Source: Hydrogenoanaerobacterium saccharovorans (lineage in GTDB: Bacteria; Bacillota; Clostridia; Oscillospirales; Ruminococcaceae). Taken from it: DNA of 42,272 nt. Position numbers and translations under genes: made by a program. The notes below the pieces were generated by a model. That model was not told where the DNA came from. It saw only the letters and a program-made list of their open reading frames with translations, and searched no databases. Positions 1-6,711 of the stretch are shown here, in pieces. Position 1 is the stretch's first letter. Each line of letters begins with the position of its first letter. The stretch is from positions 1 to 42,272 of the forward strand of contig NZ_RKRD01000006.1 of NCBI RefSeq assembly GCF_003814745.1, read 5' to 3'.

Positions 1-114
1 GTAACTACCAGCAATATCAATTGCAGCGGCGGTAATAATTTGTTCAAAGAGGCCGTGTGCATCGATACCAAGCGGATTTACGACAGTTGCAGTGCAGAGC
101 AGTGGTCACGTTAG
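1..114 (+). pseudogene. 5' part of clostridial gene interrupted by the prophage
   Basis: Frame 1 is open from the window edge and encodes a peptide containing EAVCIDTKRIYDSCS; after the junction at 94-95 it reads a few phage codons and stops at TAG 112-114. The missing partner, KDCLEDLQVYF, is encoded at the opposite end of the window from 42178. Joining 1-95 to 42180 onward keeps the frame and makes one alanine codon (GCC) at the seam. I recognise the CIDTK-R-YDSC...KDCLEDL signature as a conserved clostridial protein family of unknown function; a link to sporulation is possible but not shown here. The start codon lies upstream of the window. Confidence 0.85.
94..95. other. Left attachment junction (attL), likely GC crossover
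   Basis: The host reading frame is intact up to GC at 94-95 and becomes phage sequence after it. The right junction carries the same GC at 42178-42179. A shared dinucleotide with otherwise different flanks is what large serine integrases leave. The deduced empty site has a weak dyad around GC (GACA on the left, TGTC on the right). The exact two bases are an inference, because GC is the only shared sequence at the seam. Confidence 0.75.
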
Positions 115-126
115 AGGGTATAACAA

Positions 127-216
127 TTAAAGGTCAAAAAAGCTGATAGATAAAGCAAAATTGCGTGGTTCAGTTTTTGCATTTCCGGCAACGATGTATG
201 TGGTAAAACATCTAAT
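127..216 (-). pseudogene. 3' remnant of a second serine recombinase gene
   Basis: On the minus strand this stretch encodes KTEPRNFALSISFFDL followed by TAA at 127-129. The intact integrase at 1947-3455 ends in KSKPHDFALSISFKDL. At the DNA level 139-161 and 1959-1981 share 23 identical bases, with further partial identity on both sides. Reading back, the frame is closed by TAG at 217-219, so only the last 30 or so codons survive. The remnant lies 33 bp from the left junction, where an integrase gene normally ends. It may be the stump of the original integrase or of a related element, displaced when the RCC1-like cassette arrived. Confidence 0.7.
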
Positions 217-392
217 CTAAAATTTAAAAGGCGAAACGCTATAGAGATTGTATCTCATTAAGTCAGTGTTTTCAACATGAACAATGCAACAATTGGCAGA
301 TCCACAATAACAGACAACTGAATATACGAATATAATATAGAAAATCAATATTTACTAGTTTTCGTTTTTGATTTATTGAAAGGATGTTTTCA

Positions 393-1868
393 GTGATAGA
401 AATTTTAACTATTATTTTCAGTGTTATATTTGCTATATTCTGCTTAGGATTTGTTTTGTTGTTTCCTTGTATATCTATATGCAGAAAAATAGGTTTTACA
501 GCCGTTGTTATTGGCTTAATATTATCAATTTTATCTATTTTCTTATTGCCGGATATAATTGGTATATGGCTTTTAGCTATCGGTATTTTCTTATTGATTT
601 TAGGAATATTACTCAGTTGCAAATGCAGATTTTTAACTGCTAAAAATGTAATGGGGTTAATATTGGTTGCTGTATCAATTATATTGGCAGTGTTATCAAT
701 AATACAAATTAATACTCCGAATACTGTTCGGGCGTGGGGTTGGAATCAGTTTGGATAACTGGGAGACGGCACCAGCGAAAGCAGTTCAGTTCCTATTAAA
801 GTAAAAAATCTAAAGAATGATACTATCGCTATTTCAAGCGGTGGATTTTTTAACGTTGCTTTAGATGATAAGGGTACTTTATGGTCATGGGGAGAAAACA
901 CTTACGGTCAGTTAGGCAACGGTACAAACGATACCAGTTATATTCCTACTCAGGTAAGTAACTTAACGGATGTCGTTGCAATAGCAGCCGGAGAATTCCA
1001 TTGTCTTGCATTAGATAATAAAGGCAATGTTTATGCTTGGGGTCGTAACGATTCTGGCCAATTGGGTAACAATACAACTATAAATAGTAACGTTCCAATC
1101 AAGGTTAGTAGCTTATCAAATATTGTGGCCATTGGTGCAGGCTATTTTCATAGTTTGGCTTTGGAGAAAAACGGTACACTCTGGGCTTGGGGAAATAACC
1201 AAAAAGGACAATTAGGTGATGGCACAACGACCAATAGCTCAGTACCGATTCAAGTGAATACAACAGCAGATATTATAGCTGTAACAGGCGGAGGATTGTT
1301 CAGTTTGGCTTTAGAAGCTGACGAAACTGCTTTAGCTTGGGGAGAAAATTTATATGGACAATTGGGCAATGGCTCAAACGTTGATAGTTTAACCCCTGTT
1401 TCTGTTAGTAACCTAACAGAAATTGCAGCTATTGCATGTGGCGGACAATTCAGTTTAGCTTTAACGGAGAATGGAGCGATATGGGCTTGGGGCTATAATC
1501 AGTACGGCCAGTTGGGTAACGGCACAAATACGAACACAAATTTACCGGTTATGGTAAGCAGCCCTCCTAAATATTTTGCAATTTCAGGCGGCAATGATTT
1601 TAGTTTGGGCTTGAGGAAAAATGGTACTGTATGGGCTTGGGGCTTCAATGGTAATGGGCAATTGGGTGATGGTACAACTGCAGATAAAAATGTTCCCGTA
1701 CAGGTAGTTGGTTTATCGAACATTGCTGCAATTTCAGCAGGCAATTCCCATGGTTTGGCACTCGAAGCCAATAACACGATTGCTTATATATTTTTCTTAA
1801 TAGTTTCCGGTGTACTGTTCTTATTTGGTATTTTCCTTATGGCAGCACCCGGACATGTAAAAGATTAG
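393..1868 (+). pseudogene. Membrane-anchored RCC1-repeat protein broken by an in-frame TAA
   Basis: One frame runs from 393 to 1868 (491 residues if read through) with a single TAA at 756-758. The stop replaces the expected glutamine in a W-G-x-N-x-x-G-Q-L-G-D-G-T repeat, so one C-to-T change explains it. Before the stop are four hydrophobic helices (roughly residues 1-105). After it come six more RCC1-like repeats; the second Trp of each repeat falls at 735, 888, 1038, 1188, 1338, 1488 and 1638, a spacing of 150 bases. A fifth hydrophobic helix lies near the C terminus. Seven repeats match a closed seven-bladed propeller, which the stop would destroy. GTG at 393 fits the GAAAGG site at 378-383 better than ATG 384. 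TATAAT at 331-336 could be a -10. Its place at the prophage edge suggests lysogenic-conversion cargo. Recoding or a sequencing error are alternatives. Confidence 0.8.
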
Positions 1869-1893
1869 ACTGATGTTAAAAGCGTAATATAAC

Positions 1894-1930
1894 AAACGCC
1901 TGAGGGTGAATTTTCGCTCTTAGGCGTTTT
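1894..1930 (+). terminator. Rho-independent terminator after the RCC1-like gene
   Basis: AAACGCCTGAG (1894-1904) pairs with CTTAGGCGTTT (1919-1929) with one G-U pair and is followed by a short T run. It lies 26 bases after the RCC1-like stop codon and just before the end of the convergent integrase gene, so it may serve both strands. Confidence 0.8.
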
Positions 1931-1946
1931 AATAGAGCAAAGATAT

Positions 1947-3455
1947 TTATAGGTCTTTAAAGCTGATAGATAAAGCAAAATCGTGGGGTTTGCTTTTTTG
2001 TTCTTTCTTATATACTATCTCACGAATGATAGATTTTAGCATCATATTTCTTTTTTGAGCGTCTGCCGTTTCGTATGCCTGCAGTACGCTTTTAATTTTT
2101 TTGTACATTTTTAGCTTGTTTGTACCCTGTGCTTTTTTAATTGCATCATGCTGTGCAGTAGCCTGTTCTTGCAAAGTAGCAAGCTTTTCTTCCAGCGCTT
2201 TTGAGCGCTCGGTGAATGTTGGGATATCGTACACGCCCTGCTCAAGTAAGTCGTGCAGACGTGAGCGCTGCTGCTTTGCTGTGGATATTTCTTTTTCGGT
2301 AGCATCCAGGGCAGCCTCTAAAAGCGTAATATCTTTTTTGGGCCGTTGTTCGGTTTTCAGTTCAACCGCGATGTTGTTCATCTCGTCGTATAAAAAGTGC
2401 AGGATAGATTCTTCAACATAAGCAAGCTTTGCCGAGGGGATGCACCCCTTATTCATACAAAGTATGGTTTCCCATTCTCCTCGTTCGCCACGGTGCATAT
2501 ATTGCCGCTGCATGGTTCGGCCGCAGTTACCACACTTCACCAACCCGGCAAGTGGGTTTTCAACAGTACCCTTGTAATAGGGGGGATGGTACCGATTTTT
2601 GAGAATTTCTTGCGCGCTTTCAAAAAGCTCTTTATCAATAATAGGCTCATGCAGCCCATCCACTACCGTCCATTGTTCGGGCTTGTTATATATAGTGATG
2701 TGCTTGGTGTTATTTTTCGTGCCCTTTTTGATATGCTTTTTCTTATCCCAAACAATTTTGCCGATGTACACTTGATTTTTGAGGATTGCCACAATCGATG
2801 TGCGCCCGAACTTATCGGAACGGCGGGGCCTTGCGCCCAAAGAGTTCAGTGTTTCGGCAATGGTTAGGCTGCCGATGCCTTGGTTGACGTACATATCAAA
2901 AATCATTCGCACAAAAACAGCCTCATCCTCGTTTATCGCAAGGGTGGGAATTTTATCTTTATAAATCTTATCATATCCATAAGGCGCGTTTGCAATGTAC
3001 CCGCCGTCCTTAATCGTGCGCTTAATGCCCGTGTGCAGACGCCGCTTGATGATTTTTAACTCTTGCCGTGCCATAAAGCTTTCAAATTCAGAGTATGTTT
3101 CATCAATATCGTTGTTGAGGTCGTAGAATTTACGCGGGGTGATAATCTTTGTGTCATTCTGTTTTAGCGTCTCAAGTATCACGCCTTGGTCGCTCATCGA
3201 GCTGCGGCCGAGACGGTCGATGTCCATGCACAGCACGGCATCGTATTTGTTTGCCTCTACGTCGGCAAGCAGCTGCAGCATCTGCGGGCGGGAATAGAGG
3301 GTGTCGCCGCTGACAACCTCTTCATAAATTTTGATAATGCTTATTTTATTGGTTTTTGCGAACTCGGTGAGTGACTTCTTGTGCCGTTCGAGGGTTTCCT
3401 CCTCATTCGACAATTCTTCCATTCTCGATTTTCGCAAATACATGACTGCTTTCAT
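1947..3455 (-). CDS. int: Large serine recombinase (phage integrase)
   Basis: This 502-residue protein would cut and rejoin attP and attB through a serine-DNA intermediate. The N-terminal resolvase domain begins MKAVMYLRKSR, with the nucleophile at Ser10, and has the MDIDRLGRS motif near 77-85. A recombinase domain follows (ANAPYGYDK near 155-163). A zinc ribbon has Cys308, Cys311, Cys333 and Cys338, then a coiled-coil segment near 370-450, the usual layout of large serine integrases. The start is supported by AGGAGGT just upstream. It is the only complete recombinase in the window and lies near the left junction, so it is very probably the integrase of this element. No excision partner (RDF) is recognisable by sequence. 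Confidence 0.95.
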   Translation of the reverse strand: MKAVMYLRKSRMEELSNEEETLERHKKSLTEFAKTNKISIIKIYEEVVSGDTLYSRPQMLQLLADVEANKYDAVLCMDIDRLGRSSMSDQGVILETLKQNDTKIITPRKFYDLNNDIDETYSEFESFMARQELKIIKRRLHTGIKRTIKDGGYIANAPYGYDKIYKDKIPTLAINEDEAVFVRMIFDMYVNQGIGSLTIAETLNSLGARPRRSDKFGRTSIVAILKNQVYIGKIVWDKKKHIKKGTKNNTKHITIYNKPEQWTVVDGLHEPIIDKELFESAQEILKNRYHPPYYKGTVENPLAGLVKCGNCGRTMQRQYMHRGERGEWETILCMNKGCIPSAKLAYVEESILHFLYDEMNNIAVELKTEQRPKKDITLLEAALDATEKEISTAKQQRSRLHDLLEQGVYDIPTFTERSKALEEKLATLQEQATAQHDAIKKAQGTNKLKMYKKIKSVLQAYETADAQKRNMMLKSIIREIVYKKEQKSKPHDFALSISFKDL

Positions 3456-3473
3456 GGCGGCACCTCCTAGGGT

Positions 3474-3497
3474 AAAAACGAATGTGCATTCGTTTTT
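3474..3497. promoter_or_regulatory. Perfect 11-2-11 inverted repeat in the integrase leader
   Basis: AAAAACGAATG, two bases, then CATTCGTTTTT. It lies directly upstream of the integrase ribosome binding site (about 3463-3470 on the minus strand). It could be an operator or an RNA hairpin that limits integrase expression or blocks read-through into it. The sequence does not decide between these. Confidence 0.55.
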
Positions 3498-3509
3498 AAA
3501 TATTTTAGT

Positions 3510-3535
3510 AATGCCGCCCCGATTAGGGCGGCATT
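3510..3535 (-). terminator. Hairpin after the SWIM-domain gene
   Basis: AATGCCGCCC and GGGCGGCATT form a perfect 10-bp stem with a six-base loop. It sits between the stop of the minus-strand gene at 3589 and the integrase leader. The T run on either strand is poor, so termination may be weak, but the stem is very stable. Confidence 0.6.
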
Positions 3536-3588
3536 ATGTTTATCAAGTAGTCTATTTATATGTTGTTATAATACAGATAAATTTCTGT

Positions 3589-4116
3589 TTAATAAAAATC
3601 TTCATAATAGTCACCGGAATCTGCTATTCGTTGTGCCGCAATTTTTAAATCATCAGAAGGCTCAAATGCACCTAACTCTATTGCAAGTTTATACATATGC
3701 TTACATGGTACTCGTCGTTTTAAAAAGTCCATGCAGGTGCATCCGTTTAATGTGGTTATGTATGTTCCACCAGTACTACCAGCATATTTTGCATAACGAA
3801 ACTTTTTGTCAATTTTAATTAGAGTTAATTTATCTAATAGGGCTCGTAGCATACGTCTTTTTTGATCTTCAGAATTATTAGTAATTTCCCATCTTTTCCA
3901 AAGGGATTCTATTGGCAACAAGCAATAAGAGATTTCGGGAATAATCAAAGCAACACCTACAATTAATAGTACCAAAGTGCTTTTAATATAATCAAATATA
4001 GGCAACGACAACTCAGACGTGATACTGGGGAAAAGTAGGCTTATAAATAAAATTAAGGATAAGAGTATAAGAACGATTCCCCACTTGCTTCGTTTTGACA
4101 TAAATAATATTTTCAT
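3589..4116 (-). CDS. Small membrane protein with SWIM zinc finger
   Basis: The protein has 175 residues. Two hydrophobic helices (about residues 12-30 and 42-63) anchor it in the membrane with a short loop between. A cytoplasmic tail carries a SWIM-type finger: GCTCMDFLKRRVPCKHMYKL, the C-x-C...C-x-H pattern, near residues 126-147. SWIM fingers bind DNA or proteins; a membrane-tethered one in a prophage lysogeny region is unusual. The start has a good GGGAGGT site. It is probably expressed in the lysogen, since it lies in the same minus-strand block as integrase and repressor and has its own promoter (TTGACA at 4156-4161, AATAAT at 4133-4138, minus strand). Superinfection exclusion or regulation are guesses; I do not know the family's function. 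Confidence 0.75.
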   Translation of the reverse strand: MKILFMSKRSKWGIVLILLSLILFISLLFPSITSELSLPIFDYIKSTLVLLIVGVALIIPEISYCLLPIESLWKRWEITNNSEDQKRRMLRALLDKLTLIKIDKKFRYAKYAGSTGGTYITTLNGCTCMDFLKRRVPCKHMYKLAIELGAFEPSDDLKIAAQRIADSGDYYEDFY

Positions 4117-4132
4117 TTTTCTACCTCCCAGT

Positions 4133-4172
4133 ATTATTCATTATTTGACATAATGTGTCAATTTGATATAAT
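4133..4172. promoter_or_regulatory. Two overlapping divergent promoters sharing a dyad
   Basis: Rightward: TTGACA 4145-4150, 16-bp spacer, TATAAT 4167-4172 with a TG extended -10. Leftward: TTGACA 4156-4161 on the minus strand, 17-bp spacer, AATAAT 4133-4138. The two -35 boxes form the inverted repeat TTGACATAATGTGTCAA (4145-4161), which may also be an operator. The left one drives the SWIM-domain gene; the right one drives the short RNA before the 4215-4251 terminator. Confidence 0.7.
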
Positions 4173-4178
4173 AAACGT

Positions 4179-4251
4179 GAGAGGTAATATCTACCAAGAT
4201 TCTTCTCGTCCCCCAAGTCGTTCACTATTGCAGTAGTGGACGACTTTTTTT
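4179..4251 (+). ncRNA. Candidate ~73-nt small RNA beside the repressor gene
   Basis: A near-consensus promoter (TTGACA/TATAAT, 4145-4172) points into a 73-base stretch that ends in a strong terminator. I see no ATG, GTG or TTG with a fitting ribosome site inside it that gives a real reading frame. It lies on the plus strand between two minus-strand genes, so it is not the leader of any rightward gene. It ends 8 bases before the repressor stop codon. The 5' end is predicted from the -10 position. The RNA could act in trans or limit read-through; its target is unknown. Confidence 0.55.
4215..4251 (+). terminator. Rho-independent terminator of the candidate small RNA
   Basis: AAGTCGTTCACTA (4215-4227) pairs with TAGTGGACGACTT (4234-4246), a 13-bp stem with one G-U pair and a six-base loop, followed by seven T residues on the plus strand. 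The T run makes it rightward; on the minus strand the stem would follow the repressor gene without a T run. Confidence 0.85.
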
Positions 4252-4258
4252 ATTTATT

Positions 4259-4879
4259 TTAAAATTTTGCTCTTAACTCCACGACCCTGCCCGCAACATC
4301 AATGGGCAGCGAGTGTACTTCTTCGTTCGTATAAAACATTGGTTCAAAAGAGGGGTTAAGCGGTACCAACGAAATGCCGTTTGAATGCTTTACAAGTTTT
4401 TTCATGGTTGCGTCGTCACCGTTGACGCGCACAATGGCAATGTCGCCACTTTCCACATCACATTGTTTGCGTACAATTACAACATCGCCTTCTGTAAACT
4501 TTGGCAGCATGCTGTCTCCGCGTACTTCAAGTGCAAAGTATTCTCCGTTTCGTGCCATCTCTTGTGGTATTTCTTCATAATCAATAATATCTTCGACTGC
4601 CTCGACAGGTATGCCAGCCTGTACTCTTCCGAGTACGGGTATTTTTATGCCCTTTTTTATTTGAATAACTGGTTCAGGGTCATTATCAATACCTAAAATG
4701 TAGTCAACGGAGACTGAAAATATTTCAGACATTTTTTTAAGAGATGAAATGTCAGGTTCGAACTTTTCATTTTCCCATCCTGAAAGGGCACCTTGAGTTA
4801 CGCCAATTCGTTTGCATAAATCAATTTGCTTCATATTTTGAGATAGGCGTAATTGTCTAATTCTATTTATTGTTATCAC
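4259..4879 (-). CDS. CI/LexA-type prophage repressor with S24 autocleavage domain
   Basis: The 206-residue protein keeps the lytic genes off and is removed by RecA-stimulated self-cleavage. An N-terminal XRE helix-turn-helix spans about residues 5-62 (KRIGVTQGALSGWENEK). The S24 domain has a cleavage bond Ala88-Gly89 in GRVQAGIP, catalytic Ser123 in GDSMLPKF and Lys160 in DATMKKL, so SOS induction is expected. The start is odd: GTG 4877-4879 lies inside the AAGAGGTG ribosome site, and the next well-spaced triplet is ATA, so the true start needs protein data. It diverges from the Cro-like gene across RCTAATA repeats. Confidence 0.93.
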   Translation of the reverse strand: MITINRIRQLRLSQNMKQIDLCKRIGVTQGALSGWENEKFEPDISSLKKMSEIFSVSVDYILGIDNDPEPVIQIKKGIKIPVLGRVQAGIPVEAVEDIIDYEEIPQEMARNGEYFALEVRGDSMLPKFTEGDVVIVRKQCDVESGDIAIVRVNGDDATMKKLVKHSNGISLVPLNPSFEPMFYTNEEVHSLPIDVAGRVVELRAKF

Positions 4880-4896
4880 CTCTTAATATAAGTTTA

Positions 4897-5038
4897 ACTA
4901 ATAATATAATTATATCACTAATATGATGCATACCTCAAGGGAATAAATATTAGTAAAATTGATATTTAGGCTTGACAAACAGACGGTTTCTCATTACTAT
5001 ATTAATTAAGCTAATATTAAGTTAGCTAATATATTAGC
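4897..5038. promoter_or_regulatory. Array of RCTAATA operators between repressor and Cro-like genes
   Basis: The heptamer (A/G)CTAATA occurs at 4897-4903, 4917-4923, 4948-4954 (inverted), 5010-5016, 5025-5031 and 5032-5038 (inverted). The last two form the perfect palindrome GCTAATATATTAGC. Three copies lie on the repressor side and three on the Cro side, downstream of the rightward promoter, as expected for a two-operator genetic switch. Binding by the repressor and Cro-like protein is inferred. Confidence 0.75.
4972..5000 (+). promoter_or_regulatory. Early lytic promoter (PR-like)
   Basis: TTGACA at 4972-4977, a 17-bp spacer and TACTAT at 4995-5000, near-consensus sigma-A elements. Transcription would start near 5007 and enter the Cro-like gene, passing through the three right-hand RCTAATA sites, so bound repressor would block it. 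Confidence 0.8.
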
Positions 5039-5053
5039 GAAGGAGATATAAAC

Positions 5054-5257
5054 TTGGCGAATATAGAAAAATTACGGCGCAAAGCAAAATTGAGCCAAAT
5101 GCAATTAGCAACTGCAATGGGAGTGACTCAAGGCACCGTTTCACAATGGGAAACAGGGGAGATTAAGCCAAGGGCAAACAAACTTATTGAATTAGCAAAA
5201 ATATTGAATTGTTCAATTGATGAGCTGTTTGCAACAGAAGATGTAAAAGTCGGATAG
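5054..5257 (+). CDS. Cro-like helix-turn-helix regulator
   Basis: The 67-residue protein is a single XRE-family HTH domain: MQLATAMGVTQGTVSQWETG near residues 16-36, then ELAKILNCSIDELF. It begins with TTG (5054) 8 bases after AGGAG. It is the first gene of the rightward early operon, divergent from the repressor, which is the usual place of Cro. It would bind the RCTAATA sites and shut down repressor synthesis. The function comes from position and fold, not from a recognised close relative. Confidence 0.88.
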   Translation: MANIEKLRRKAKLSQMQLATAMGVTQGTVSQWETGEIKPRANKLIELAKILNCSIDELFATEDVKVG

Positions 5258-5308
5258 GGGAATGACGTCCCACTATCATAATTATCTCACAAGCGGGAGG
5301 TTTTGAGA

Positions 5309-5812
5309 ATGAGCGAAAACAGCAAGAACTACTACAAAATGTGCAGAGATAATGCGGGTATTATACAGGAATATGCAGCAGGCGCGTTGGGCGTATCTAT
5401 CCGCACCTTGTCGGATTACGAAAACGACAAAGCGCCCGTGCCCGACGATATTGTTTACCGCATGTGCGAGATTTATGATACAAAGTTTTTGGCACTGTGG
5501 CATCTGAAAAAAAGCAAACTGGGGCGTTTTCTGCCCGAAATCTACGAACCCGATTCGCTCGGCGATATGATGTTCTCTTTGGCACTTGCTAAAGATGCAA
5601 CGGATGAATCGTATACCGCTATTCGTGAGGTTTATCGCGACAGAATGCTTACCGAGGCAGAAATCCCGCAGCTGAAAGCGGCGCTTGCCAAGGCAAAAGA
5701 GGCAAATACCAACCTAACCGCTATCATTATGTACGCCGAAACAAATATAAAAGAATTAAATGAGAATGAGGACTGGCAAATTTCAGATTGTCCGCTGCAT
5801 AAGCATATGTGA
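5309..5812 (+). CDS. Early HTH protein, possible second regulator
   Basis: The protein has 167 residues. ATG 5309 is chosen because GGGAGG (5295-5300) sits 8 bases upstream; an in-frame TTG at 5303 is too close. The N-terminal half resembles an XRE HTH (YAAGALGVSIRTLSDYENDK near 25-44). The C-terminal half is helical and charged (AEIPQLKAALAKAKEANTNL) and I do not recognise it. Its place after Cro and before the replication genes fits a phage early regulator or an antirepressor-like protein. Confidence 0.75.
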   Translation: MSENSKNYYKMCRDNAGIIQEYAAGALGVSIRTLSDYENDKAPVPDDIVYRMCEIYDTKFLALWHLKKSKLGRFLPEIYEPDSLGDMMFSLALAKDATDESYTAIREVYRDRMLTEAEIPQLKAALAKAKEANTNLTAIIMYAETNIKELNENEDWQISDCPLHKHM

Positions 5813-5823
5813 GGTGATGAAAA

Positions 5824-6087
5824 GTGCCGCTGATGTATACCGGCAAATTCAGAGGTATGGTAGAGCACGATGAAATTCATGAGCTGGATTTCGGAAGTCA
5901 GGGCGTTACAAAGGTTGGCATTATACGGCCAAAGGTGCGCAATGAAGAAGAGGCTCGTAAGAATAGAGCAAACCTCATCCGTATTGCCCAGCAGGTGATA
6001 TTGGATGAAATGCTCAAGGAACAGGAAAGCGCAGGAGATAAGGATGAACGAAATTCTGATATACATGGCACAGGCAACAAGGCTTGA
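5824..6087 (+). CDS. Hypothetical early phage protein
   Basis: This 87-residue soluble protein starts at GTG 5824, preceded by AGGTGATG. It has a basic helical C-terminal half (EEEARKNRANLIRIAQQVIL) and no motif I recognise. It is followed by the membrane peptide gene with a 44-base overlap, so the two are co-translated. The small size and early position are compatible with an accessory such as a recombination directionality factor, but there is no sequence support for that. Confidence 0.6.
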   Translation: MPLMYTGKFRGMVEHDEIHELDFGSQGVTKVGIIRPKVRNEEEARKNRANLIRIAQQVILDEMLKEQESAGDKDERNSDIHGTGNKA

Positions 6088-6256
6088 ACTGTTTGGATGT
6101 TATGTTATTTTGGTTCTGGCATTTTGCATTTTCGGATGCATTGCGGCGGGCTTGATGGGAATCATCGAGCACGCTGTGCCGGAAAGCTTTTATGTGTGGA
6201 TTTTTACAAAAATGGACGTCCCTTATGAAAAGGAAAGGATGAACAAACATGTATAA
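6044..6256 (+). CDS. Small single-pass membrane protein
   Basis: The 70-residue protein starts at ATG 6044 with AGGAG at 6032-6036. It has one strongly hydrophobic helix (about residues 19-40, CYVILVLAFCIFGCIAAGL) and a short soluble tail with several Lys and Glu. It overlaps the preceding gene by 44 bases and the SSB gene by 8. I do not recognise the family; small early membrane proteins in phages often modify the host envelope. Confidence 0.65.
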   Translation: MNEILIYMAQATRLELFGCYVILVLAFCIFGCIAAGLMGIIEHAVPESFYVWIFTKMDVPYEKERMNKHV

Positions 6257-6698
6257 TCGGTCGGTTTTAATCGGCAGGCTGGCAGCAGATGCCGAGCTGA
6301 GACATACACAAAATGATGTCGCCGTGGCATCATTCACGGTTGCAGCCAATCGCCCGTATAAGGTAGATGGCAAAGACGTTGCTGATTTTATCGAATGCGT
6401 GGCATGGCGCAACACCGCCGAGTTTGTATGCAAACATTTTAACAAAGGCAAACCCATCGGCGTCGAGGGCGCACTGCAAAAACGCTCTTATGAAGGTAAG
6501 GACGGTATAAAGCGTTGGACAACTGAAATAGTGGTTGACTGCGTATTTTTTGTCGGAGACAGCAAGCAAGCAACCAACCGTGCACCGTTGCCCGATGCAC
6601 CGCCACCTGCCGCAAGTGACAAAAGCGGTGGTGCTTACGCAAACGGTAATGCTGTTGATTTTGAAGAGGTAGATTGTTACGAAGATCTGCCATTTTAG
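6249..6698 (+). CDS. ssb: Single-stranded DNA-binding protein
   Basis: This 149-residue SSB would coat single-stranded DNA during phage replication. The N-terminal OB fold is clear: NRSVLIGRLAADAELR, then VASFTVAANRP, then DFIECVAWRNTAEFV and KGKPIGVEGALQKRSYE. The C-terminal tail ends acidic and aromatic (VDCYEDLPF), the standard tip for binding host replication proteins. The start has AAAGGAAAGGATG upstream and overlaps the previous stop. It belongs to the early operon before the primase-helicase. Confidence 0.95.
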   Translation: MYNRSVLIGRLAADAELRHTQNDVAVASFTVAANRPYKVDGKDVADFIECVAWRNTAEFVCKHFNKGKPIGVEGALQKRSYEGKDGIKRWTTEIVVDCVFFVGDSKQATNRAPLPDAPPPAASDKSGGAYANGNAVDFEEVDCYEDLPF

Positions 6699-6711
6699 GG
6701 AGGGCTTTTGA

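Noticed and set aside
272..622. Minus-strand reading frame of 116 residues opposite the start of the RCC1-like gene
   Set aside because: It mirrors the hydrophobic helices of the plus-strand gene, is rich in Lys, Ile and Asn only because of AT bias, and has no ribosome site.
393..1868. Two separate functional genes at 393-758 and 1062-1868
   Set aside because: The frame is open between them and filled with RCC1 repeats, and there is no ribosome site before ATG 1062, so one broken gene is simpler.
131..1981. Direct repeat at 131-161 and 1951-1981 as phage attachment sites
   Set aside because: Both copies encode the C terminus of a serine recombinase and lie inside the element. The real junctions are given by the split host gene at 94-95 and 42178-42179.
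5824..6087. Recombination directionality factor
   Set aside because: Size and position fit, but serine-integrase RDFs share no common motif, and nothing in this protein supports the role.
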